The position numbers and the translations under genes were made by a program. A DNA stretch of 64,000 nt. Source: Adenophora triphylla var. japonica. Lineage: Eukaryota; Streptophyta; Magnoliopsida; Asterales; Campanulaceae. Under the pieces are notes generated by a model. The model made no database searches. It had not been told where the DNA came from and saw only the letters and a program-made list of their open reading frames with translations. Within the stretch, counting starts at the first letter, position 1. Each line of letters starts with the position of its first letter. Location: contig JAFEMH010000753.1 of the NCBI GenBank assembly GCA_022495995.1, forward strand, positions 353,001 through 417,000, read 5' to 3'. Shown one piece after another: positions 54,456 through 62,694 of this stretch.

Positions 54456-56280
54456 TGATACAGAAGAGAGGTTATATGATAATGAGAGGAATGACTGAAC
54501 GGAATTTAAGAAAACAAGACGGGATTTAAACCCTCAATAATAGTTGCTCACAGCAAAACTATATTCATAAATCAAAAATCAAAGTCTGACCAAAACCTTA
54601 GCCTAACAATGCTTAAATACTAATCTAAAGATTATTCTAGAACCCTACCCGAAATAAACCTAATTAAAAATCAATCAACATATTTGTAAAATAACAATCC
54701 GAAAATACCAGCTAATGACAAAAAGGAAACAATCAATACTGGAATAAGGAAACAATCAACGCTCCAGCCCAAGCTTGATGCGGCTGCTGAAGTTCTTACC
54801 TGGGTACCAGGCGCCCGCCTGGGCTGCTTGAGGCGCCCGCCTCACTTCCAGAGACTGCCTCCTCGGTTTCTGCCCCTTGCTTCCTTCTGCCATTGCTTCC
54901 TTCTGCCTCGTACCTGCATCATCTCTCCCCTTCTTAGAAAAATTCGACCTCGAATTTGAGTTGTTGCTCTTGGAAATTCATCAAGAATTTTACGCTTCAA
55001 TTGTCGACGAACTTTAAACTTCACAAAACTTGTCATTACATCCATCCAATCAGCCCAATGAACTTGGGTAAAGGCTTCAACAAATAATTTTCTGATGTGA
55101 AAAGATGAAGAAACCTCTGACTCACGAACAACAAAAGGATCATCATACAACAGACCTTTTCTTGTTGCCTCAAATCCTAACAACAACCCGTCACTTGAAA
55201 AATAAGATCCAATTTGATTGCCCTGCCACAGCTCTTGTTCTGATGTTGCCTCATGCAAGGCAATGATTTCTGCTGGGTCAAAACCCTCAAAATCTTCTTC
55301 ATAATTATCGTCATCAAAGATTGGTGGTTTTGACCAATCAATGACAACGTCGGAACCCGTCGAATCAACAAAGCAATCCATGGTAATGTGATTCAATCTG
55401 GCCACAAAACTCGTCAAGAGTCGAGGATCGGCCTCTCTCTTGCACTCAAGTTCGTGATCACGATCGAAAGGATAGATATCCTCATCATCATCGGACTACG
55501 ATCGACTCCGAGCCCTCTTCATCAGACGATACGTCTGAATCCGAGTCCTCCAACTGCGCTAGTTGTCGTTGGATTCGTCGACCCTCCACCCGATCAAAGT
55601 ATCTTTGGAGTTCTCGAATCTCGGAACGCAACAAACGGAGTTTGAGATCTTGAATCTTTCTTCGCAGTTCGTCCTTCTTGATTTCATATAGGTCACGTTC
55701 GTGATGGGGATCGTATGCATGGGGCTTCGCTTCACGAACCCTTCTACGAACACCATGAACACCATGACCACGCCTTCGTTCAGTCATCAATTCAACCAGG
55801 AAACTGATACCAAATGATACAGAAGAGAGGTTATATGATAATGAGAGGAATGACTGAACGGAATTTAAGAAAACAAGACGGGATTTAAACCCTCAATAAT
55901 AGTTGCTCACAGCAAAACTATATTCATAAATCAAAAATCAAAGTCTGACCAAAACCTTAGCCTAACAATGCTTAAATACTAATCTAAAGATTATTCTAGA
56001 ACCCTACCCGAAATAAACCTAATTAAAAATCAATCAACATATTTGTAAAATAACAATCCGAAAATACCAGCTAATGACAAAAAGGAAACAATCAATATTG
56101 GAATAAGGAAACAATCAACGCTCCAGCCCAAGCTTGATGCGGCTGCTGAAGTTCTTGCCTGGGTACCAGGCGCCCGCCTGGGCTGCTTGAGGCGCCCGCC
56201 TCACTTCCAGAGACTGCCTCCTCGGTTTCTGCCCCTTGCTTCCTTCTGCCATTGCTTCCTTCTGCCTCGTACCTGCATCA
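54456..56280 (-). mobile_element. Short non-autonomous Gypsy-derived LTR element inside the MLE
   Basis: Two 466-bp LTRs (54456-54921, 55815-56280) begin TGATACAGAAG and end CCTGCATCA on the plus strand. The target duplication CCATA is at 54451-54455 and 56281-56285. On the minus strand the 5' LTR is followed by TTTGGTATCAG (PBS, Met-tRNA type), and AAGAAGGGGAGA precedes the 3' LTR (polypurine tract). The interior is only 893 bp. I see just two or three differences between the LTRs, so insertion was recent. It needs enzymes supplied from elsewhere. Confidence 0.93.
54842..55790 (-). pseudogene. Residual gag/pol ends of the short LTR element
   Basis: First ORF (55790-55488): a charged 100-aa protein with a likely coiled coil (DLYEIKKDELRRKIQDLKLR... 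EIRELQRYFDRVEG) and an acidic tail, resembling the N-terminus of some plant Gypsy gags. Second ORF (55417-54842): DWSKPPIFDDDNYEEDFEGF... then KILDEFPRATTQIRGRIFLRRGEM, which runs over the PPT as the pol C-terminus does in full-length Gypsy elements. Enzyme domains are absent. The picture is a deletion derivative keeping only the two ends of the coding region. Confidence 0.6.
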
Positions 56281-56645
56281 CCATAGCAGCAATATCACCA
56301 AAAAAACCAAGGCAACATCTGTTCTTACCAAGAAAAAATAATCCCAATAGCAACAAAGTCTCAGAAAAATATCATCATGGACATAAGAAAACATCAAAAA
56401 ATGATCCCAATAGCAGCAATATCACCAAAAAACCAAGGCAACATCTGTTCTTACCAAGAAAAAATGATCCCAATAGCAACAAAGTCTCAGAAAAATATCA
56501 TCATGGCCATAAGAAAACATCAAAAAATGATCCCAATAGCAGCAATTTAGCAAAAAACCAAGGCAACATCTGTTCTTACCAATTTCCCATCAATACCAAC
56601 AAAGTCTCAGAAAGGGGCTATCATCATGGACACAAGGCAACAGCA
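56281..56645. repeat. Minisatellite of about 118 bp, three copies, in the MLE
   Basis: The unit contains CCAAGGCAACATCTGTTCTT, ACCAAGAAAAAATGATCCCA and GTCTCAGAAAAATATCATCA. A first partial copy lies before the LTR element (54,420-54,455), so the LTR element inserted into the array. An apparent 186-aa plus-strand ORF here is only the translated repeat. Confidence 0.85.
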
Positions 56646-56743
56646 AATCACAAAGCAGGGTTTTTCTTATTCCAAACCCATATTATAACTAGTAAATCAT
56701 CATTTCATTCCCACAAACAGATTTCCAAACCAATTTTGTACTC

Positions 56744-57370
56744 TTAATCACACAAATGCATGAAAAAATGAGAAAGGAGGTATACGACCTGAGAAGAGGA
56801 TGAAGCAAAAAACTCTTTAATTACATCCGAAGCCGGGTAGTATGGACTATCAATGTCATGCTTCCCAAAGAATTTTAGTAAGAAACAAGCCATCATTCTC
56901 AGGGTAGAAAGATAGCTCGCGGATTTAGCTTCAATAGACATAGGCTTCACCTCGATTGAAGCCATCCAAGCAGATTCAAGCTCGTGTTGAGCCTCAGCCT
57001 CAGTCAACTCCTCAAAAGGACTCAGTTGAGTCTCAGGTACTTCAGTTTCTTCGTAGATGTACTTCGAGCAAGAGCCATCAAAAGGGGGAGGCGGCGTATC
57101 TGGGATGACGGTTCCGTAGTAGGAACGAGTAATCAAAGGAAGAGCTCCATAAATCGGTGAATCGGGGCATTCATATGATGGTGAATCGGGGCATTCATTT
57201 GATTTCGAGAAACCAAGAGGAGGAATCGTCGCTGCCGTATTATCTACGGGCAACGAAACCATTCCATCGAAGTATGTTGACCCAGATTTTGGAGGATCCA
57301 TGGAAATTAATGGTGGAATTGCTAGACAGGGTTGTAGAAGAAAGGGGCTAGGGTTCGCGAAGATGAACAC
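56744..57370 (-). CDS. Unidentified antisense ORF in the MLE (about 195-208 aa)
   Basis: It reads toward the transposase from the opposite end of the element. A more likely start is the internal Met (MDPPKSGSTYFDGMVSLPVD, codon near 57,301). The middle has tandem ECPDSPSYECPDSPIYG. The second half (EAQHELESAWMASIEVKPMS... STLRMMACFLLKFFGKHDID) looks helical. A good splice donor follows SSSSQ (CAG/GTCGTA near 56,790), so this may be only a first exon. No family is recognised. It could be a captured host exon or a second MLE protein. Codon continuity of 600 bp argues against chance, but not strongly. Confidence 0.5.
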   Translation of the reverse strand: MFIFANPSPFLLQPCLAIPPLISMDPPKSGSTYFDGMVSLPVDNTAATIPPLGFSKSNECPDSPSYECPDSPIYGALPLITRSYYGTVIPDTPPPPFDGSCSKYIYEETEVPETQLSPFEELTEAEAQHELESAWMASIEVKPMSIEAKSASYLSTLRMMACFLLKFFGKHDIDSPYYPASDVIKEFFASSSSQVVYLLSHFFMHLCD

Positions 57371-57624
57371 CGAATAGAAAAGGGAGGGGGGTGGAGGAAG
57401 GGTTTTATTTTTTGGTTGGGTTGGGATTTTTACTGACCTTAATTAATGTTTAATTAATGTTTGCTAATGACTGAATTTGGTTAGGGTTAGTTTAATTAAC
57501 TTCATTAGAGGTTAAATGGGTGGGGTAGGATGAATATAAAATAATAAATTCTTTTGGGCAGTGTCCATTCACGTGGGACGTCCCAAAAAGGAAATAAGTG
57601 TCCATTCACGTGGGACGGAGGGAG

Positions 57625-57869
57625 TATATATTAAATCAATCCGTATTAGTTTAGAAATAATAAATGGAAAAGGGAACCCAATTTTTTTAGACAACCCAAA
57701 ACCCCAATTTTCCCATCCCCAGTAAACACCAAATTTTATTTCGTAAATTAAAAGTTTTAATTTCTTTGTAACTTATTCAAAAAAATATTACAACTTTATC
57801 CCTATGTAGAAAAGTAAATTATGGCTAAATCTAATAATGACTTAAATAATTAAATAAATAAAGTTTTCG
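57625..57869. other. Helitron interior, AT-rich, no gene
   Basis: A 50-bp stretch here (TAAATCTAATAATGACTTAAAT, about 57,825-57,865) recurs after the Gypsy fragment at about 61,025-61,070. Confidence 0.5.
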
Positions 57870-57875
57870 CATGTA

Positions 57876-58127
57876 TTGAGTACTCCACCCGAGGATATCA
57901 AGGTTGATAGGACTTATGTGGAAGAACCGTTGAGAATTATGGAATCACAAGTCTGGGAGCTAAGAACCAAGAGTATTTCGATTGTGAAAATTTTGTGGAA
58001 GGATCATACAATTGAAGAAGCCACTTGGGAGTTGGAGTCGGAGATGTGTGAGAAGTATCCATGGTTGTTTGAGCATCAGGTAAGTAAATTTAAAATTCGG
58101 GGCGAATTTTCTTTAAGGGGGAGTGAG
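57876..58127 (+). pseudogene. Gypsy pol C-terminus with chromodomain-like end
   Basis: EEPLRIMESQVWELRTKSISIVKILWKDHTIEEATWELESEMCEKYPWLF has the hallmark VKxxWxxHxxEEATWE of chromovirus integrase chromodomain tails. A purine tract AAGGGGGAGTGAG follows directly before the LTR. Confidence 0.85.
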
Positions 58128-60396
58128 TGTCACGACCCTAAACTTAGGCACTAGTTTGATCACTTGTTGAGCGTGGGGGTGGGGTGCGTTGCATCTCATT
58201 TCATGCATTTCATAATATTTGTTAGTCTTATGTGTTAGTTTTGATATTTTAAGTATGTTAATAAATTAATTTTAATTATTTAATGACTAAGTGAAATAAA
58301 TAAGAGTGGTATAGTTGAAATTGGAATTGTTGAAATTTAATTAATAAACTTATAAAATATATAAGGTGCTAAAGTGTAGAGGTTGGAACTTAAGGTAGTT
58401 AGTTGTAGCAACTAAAGTCATGAAGGAGCTTTAGTGAAAATATTGTAATGTATATCCTTATTTTCTTATTCCATCGAGAAGCTTCATATTTGAAAACATC
58501 ATCAAGTTCTTCCTCTGTTCCAAGAAAGAGCCATACCTAGGTTTTCCTTCCATAAATTCCCTTAAATTCATTTCTTGTCCGTTTTGCAATCTGTCTACGT
58601 CTAAATGTTCAAGAAGCCGAGGGGATCATTTCTATCGAATAAATTTTCCACACTTTCATATTATTTTTGGTAATTTATTATGTCTTTCCTTCAATCCTTG
58701 ATCATTCAATGTTTAAAGTGGATTTGGTTGTTGGATAAGTGTTGCATGTCATTTTTGGACCTTTTTACTTGGGTTGGAAATGGTTTTGTTTGAGTTGAAA
58801 TGAAGTTGGGGTATATGTTGTTGTTTGAGGTAAAAATGGTAAGGAAAATGTTAAGGTTCAAGCTTTATTGATGTTTCAAACATCAGTTTTTTATATTTGC
58901 TGAAGGGCACGACTCGTGCTCGTGGGCACGAGTCGTTCCCCGCCCTTTTGACTCGTGACACGAGTCGTGTAAAATGTTGTAATCGTGCTGATTTCAATTG
59001 GCAAGACTCGCGATGTAGGTCACGAGTCGTGCCCTACCTAAACCAGTCGTGACACTAGTCGTGACAATTTTTGTACTCGTGATGGATTGGGGCACGAGTC
59101 GTGCTGTAGGGCACGAGTCGTGCCCTGCCCTGTTTTGCTGAATCAATTTTCAAGCCATTTATCCCTAACTACCTAAAATATTTTTGAACCAATTGAACAC
59201 TCTAATTCTAGTACAACATATGAGCTATCCAATGATGTCTTAACTTGTCCAAAAGGGTATTAGGAAGGTGATTAAATCTTGTCTTGAAAAAGGTTGGAAA
59301 GCAATGCGGAACTTAACCAAAGTTGAATAAAAATTGGTGAAATGATCTTAAACCTTTTAGTGGGGTTAATCAATGTTGTATGTGAATATGCAAGGCTTGT
59401 TTGTGATATATTGTGCCAATGCTTGGTTACATATTCATGGTGTGTTTGTTCAATAGTGTTTGAATCATAAGTTGCACTATTGTGATGGTTTGAACATGAG
59501 TAATATTACCATGTTGATGAATTGATATCCCGATTGTGGATTTATTTTCAAGTATCAGTTTATGTGCTTGAATGTTTGTATCAGCTGATGTTTAGGGGTA
59601 TAACGGAATTCGATCAATTATGGAAAATATTCTATGGGTTGACCGAATTACATTATACTTGTGACTGTCACCTTCTGTGGCCACAGTTGGGGTGATAGCT
59701 TCTGTACTTAGCCAAAAGCATTTACAGATAGCGAGTAATCTTATATGGTTCCTGAAAAATGAGTCTTATAAGATGTGAATATGTATAAACAGTTCACAAA
59801 AGAGAGGAGTTATTACTCCCACATTGTACGACATATTGTTCAGACGGAAAAGGTAAACTGAGGTAACGTAATGTGTTTACCGCTTTAAACAAGGTGTTGT
59901 GTGTAACCATGTTATGTGTTACATCTTATATGGCATCTTGTTGCATCATAATAGCTTACATAGATTTATTCTCACCCCTTCACCCTTTTACTATTTTAGA
60001 TCGCGCTGAGACAGGTGGCCCGAACCAGTGAGACTGAGGGAGGAGTTTGGACCATTTTTTTTGGGATTTGTCAGGGTATGTATATAGTTAGGTGGTGTTT
60101 GGGAGTATCTTTCGGGTACTATTCTTTTGGGGGGAAATTTGTATATAGAACTAATGTGTAAAACGTTTTCTTTCGTGTATATGATGTAACTAAAACAGGT
60201 TGTGATTTTTGTAAAGTTTGTTTTATAAACTTGCCTCCAAGTGGAGATGTATATAGTTGGTTTTATCTTGGCTTGTGAAAGTTGATTTTGTATATTTAAA
60301 AGTTAAACAAAAGTTTTTAAATTTAGGTGACTTTTACAAGCTAGGGGACCCTCCCGCTCGGGGCACGAGCTAGGGTTCCGAGTCGGGGTCCCCACA
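58128..60396 (+). repeat. Gypsy LTR (2269 bp)
   Basis: It starts TGTCACGACCCTAAACTTAG and ends GGGTCCCCACA, two bases before the PBS. It includes a GGGCACGAGTCGTGCCC palindrome array at 58901-59130. No coding capacity. Confidence 0.85.
58901..59130. repeat. Palindrome array GGGCACGAGTCGTGCCC in the Gypsy LTR
   Basis: A perfect 17-mer lies at 59109-59125 and a 15-of-17 copy at 58905-58919. Several shorter ACGAGTCGT or ACTCGTGAC forms lie between. The 17-mer is identical (on the other strand) to one in both Copia LTRs. Confidence 0.85.
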
Positions 60397-60398
60397 AT

Positions 60399-60410
60399 TG
60401 GTATCAGAGT
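60399..60410 (+). promoter_or_regulatory. Gypsy primer binding site
   Basis: TGGTATCAGAGT begins two bases after the LTR and matches the initiator Met-tRNA 3' complement used by many plant elements. Confidence 0.9.
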
Positions 60411-60455
60411 TCAATTTAGAAGTCAAGGGTAGATGTCTAGATTAAGGGGGAGTGT

Positions 60456-60960
60456 GTGATAACTGACGACGAGTGTTTGATGCAGGGGGTTTGTAAAATG
60501 ACTGGAAATGATGATGATCAAAATAGGGCTCCAGAACATGAGGGTAATGTTGGGGCCAGTGGAAATCAGAATGAAGAGATGATAAACTTGTTCAGAGTTT
60601 TCTTACAGAATATTGCAACTCGGGGACCAGCTCTGAATCAACCCGAGGCACGCCCAGGCCATGTGTTGGAAAGGTTTGTGAAGATGGTTCCACCAAGTTT
60701 CAATGGAGATCCGGATCCGGTAAAAGCGAAAAGATGGCTCGTGGCAATGAATAAGATCTTCGCAGCTATGGAAAGTCCAGATGATGAAAATGTTAGATGT
60801 GCAGCTTTTAAGCTTGAGGGTCCAGCGGAGCATTGGTGGCAAATTTTGAAGGAAAGTTGGGAGCGGGATCATACGCCTCAGATTTGAGATAATTTCACTC
60901 GAAAGTTCAAAGAACATTTTATTCCAATGGTTTCCCGTGACAAATATTTCATATCTCTTC
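60456..60960 (+). pseudogene. Gypsy gag N-terminal fragment
   Basis: A Gly/Asn-rich start is followed by the retrotransposon gag domain: FVKMVPPSFNGDPDPVKAKRWLVAMNKIF, DENVRCAAFKLEGPAEHWWQ. A TGA at 60,885-60,887 replaces the usual Trp codon before DNFTRKFKEHFIPMVSRDK. The sequence ends abruptly near 60,960. The likely start is the Met at about 60,498 (MTGNDDDQ). Confidence 0.88.
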
Positions 60961-61094
60961 CCCATTTAATCAATTATACATACATAATTATCTTAATCAT
61001 TTGAAAAGAAAAATATATTATGTATAAATCTAATAGTGACTTAAATAAATAAATAAGTAAATATTTTTTTATTTAGAATGATTGAAACTATATA

Positions 61095-61377
61095 CTCCCT
61101 CCGTCCCATTAGTATTAGCACAAACACTGTTTGCGCGGGAATTAAGGAATATGATATTTTAATAAAATGTTGTGAGTGTAAAAGAATGAGTGGAGAGAGA
61201 ATGAGTGGAGGGTGTAATAAATTATAATGGTGTTGTGAGTATTAAAATAATGTAGGAGAGAGAATGAGTGGGGTTGGGTGAATATTTTATTAATATAAAG
61301 TTTCCTTTTTGGGAGTGTGCGGATATTAGCGGGACGCTCAAAAAGGAAAGTGTGCTAATATTAGCGGGACGGAGGGA

Positions 61378-61378
<1 letters not shown>
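61095..61378. mobile_element. Stowaway MITE
   Basis: CTCCCTCCGTCCCATTAGTA and its inverse ending GGGACGGAGGGAG are flanked by TA. A (TA)n run follows immediately. Confidence 0.92.

Positions 61379-61445
<67 letters not shown>
61379..61445. repeat. (TA)n microsatellite at a Stowaway border
   Basis: About 33 TA units start at the target duplication of the MITE, suggesting expansion of a TA-rich target. Confidence 0.93.
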
Positions 61446-61448
<3 letters not shown>

Positions 61449-61504
61449 AATTCAGAAAAAACATCCTTCGATCAATATAACAACCAAATAATTAATTTTG
61501 TAAA

Positions 61505-62400
61505 CAAAAAAAATAAATATCATTTATTAGTATACGAACAATAGTAATAAATATCATATTTGTTTACATTAACTCATCATGAACATAACTATAATATTCA
61601 TTTCCAATTTAACTTATTTAATTTTGAGAAGAAAAATCAAAATCTTAAAAAAACTAACAATTCAGTTAAATTAATTTTTTCCCCCCAAACAATCCACTCC
61701 CTCATCAAACCCAACCCACTTCTTACTCTCCCTCTTTCAAAATACCAATTCATACTATCTTTATTTTTTAGAATATTGACATGCACTTCAAAGAAGAGAA
61801 TTTCTTTTTTGTGTCCAAATCGAATGAAAGTAGTCTCTATTTTTTGAGAAATTTTTTTAATGATTTTTGGTGAAAAAAATTAAAAAATAATAATTTATTA
61901 TAAAATATTTGATTTATATTAAAAAAAGATGATTTTTTTAAAAATAAATATCACATTTATTTACAGTAACTCATCATGAACAAAATTATAATAATCTTTT
62001 TCAATTTAACTTGTTTAATTTTGAGAAGAAAAATTAAAATTCAAAAATAACTAACAATGTGTTAAATGATTTTTTTTCCCAAACACTACACTCCCTCATC
62101 AAACCCAACCCACTTCTTCCTCTCCCTCTTTCAAACTACCTATTTATACTACATTTACTTTTTAGAATATTGACTTGCACTTTAAAGAAGATGATTTTTT
62201 TGTATCTGAATCAAATAAAAGTAGTATCTATTTTTGGAGGATTTTTTTTAATGATTTTAGGTGGATTTTTTTTTAAAAAAATTTATTATAAAATATTTGA
62301 TTTATATTCAAGAAAGAGGATTTTTTTTCTGTGTCCGAATCATATAAAATTAGTCTCTATTTGTAGAGAAAAAAAATTATGAATTTTGGTGTAAATTTTT
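61505..62400. repeat. Tandem duplication of about 410 bp in the Helitron 5' part
   Basis: The two copies share AACTCATCATGAACA, CTCCCTCATCAAACCCAACC, TTTAGAATATTGAC and AAAGTAGT.TCTAT. They differ by many substitutions and so are old. No gene is visible from 61,446 to 62,646. Confidence 0.8.
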
Positions 62401-62694
62401 TTAATTAATTTATTATAAAATAATTGAGGTCAAAGAATTTGGGGAAATTTTTTTTTCGTAAATTGAGGCATCCAATCAAAAGCACTTGATGTTGATTTCA
62501 ATGTCTAATATCTACATTTATGTCACGAACGTAAATGACTAAAATATTCTTGACATATTTCCAAATTTAACCAATTGGTGTTGACGTTTTTAAGCGTCAA
62601 ATTTCCATATTGGCCACTTTCTTGCTTTTAATATAGTATAGATAGATAATTCAACACCTCATTCAATTTTTAACCTAATAATGGTTTTATTTAA

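Larger units (their letters stand above)
52617..57624 (+). mobile_element. Plant mariner-like element (MLE) with Stowaway-type ends
   Basis: CTCCCTCCGTCCCATGTCAA at 52617 faces an inverse terminus ending GGGACGGAGGGAG at 57624, with TA duplications. The ends agree over about 28 bp with few mismatches. It holds a mariner transposase on the plus strand and a second ORF on the minus strand. Subtracting the LTR insertion leaves about 3.2 kb. Elements of this kind are the known source of transposase for Stowaway MITEs, which fits the ten or so Stowaway copies in the window. Confidence 0.92.
57870..60960 (+). mobile_element. Gypsy fragment in the order pol end - LTR - gag start
   Basis: 57876-58127 is the end of pol, 58128-60396 a complete LTR of 2269 bp (TGTCACGACCC... 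CCCCACA), 60399 onward a PBS and gag. This is the inside of a tandem pair joined through a shared LTR, with both outer parts missing, or the product of a circular or recombined intermediate. No clear 5-bp target duplication was seen. A chromodomain-type pol end indicates a chromovirus. Confidence 0.85.
52233..62646 (-). mobile_element. Non-autonomous Helitron (minus strand) with nested insertions
   Basis: On the minus strand the 5' end is TCTATCTATACTATATTAA (or four bases later, TCTATACTATA). The 3' end is the hairpin CGTGCATCGCACG, then GGTGTACTG and CTAG, fitting the Helitron TC...CTRR rule. Insertion lies between A (52232) and T (62647) on the plus strand, with no target duplication, as expected. 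Rejoining the flanks restores MITE sequence resembling the Harbinger copy at 14.8 kb. No Rep/helicase gene is present. Confidence 0.8.

Noticed and set aside
56187..56747. 186-aa plus-strand ORF with repeated KKPRQHLFLPRKN
   Set aside because: It is the translation of a 118-bp minisatellite joined to LTR sequence; no independent evidence of coding.
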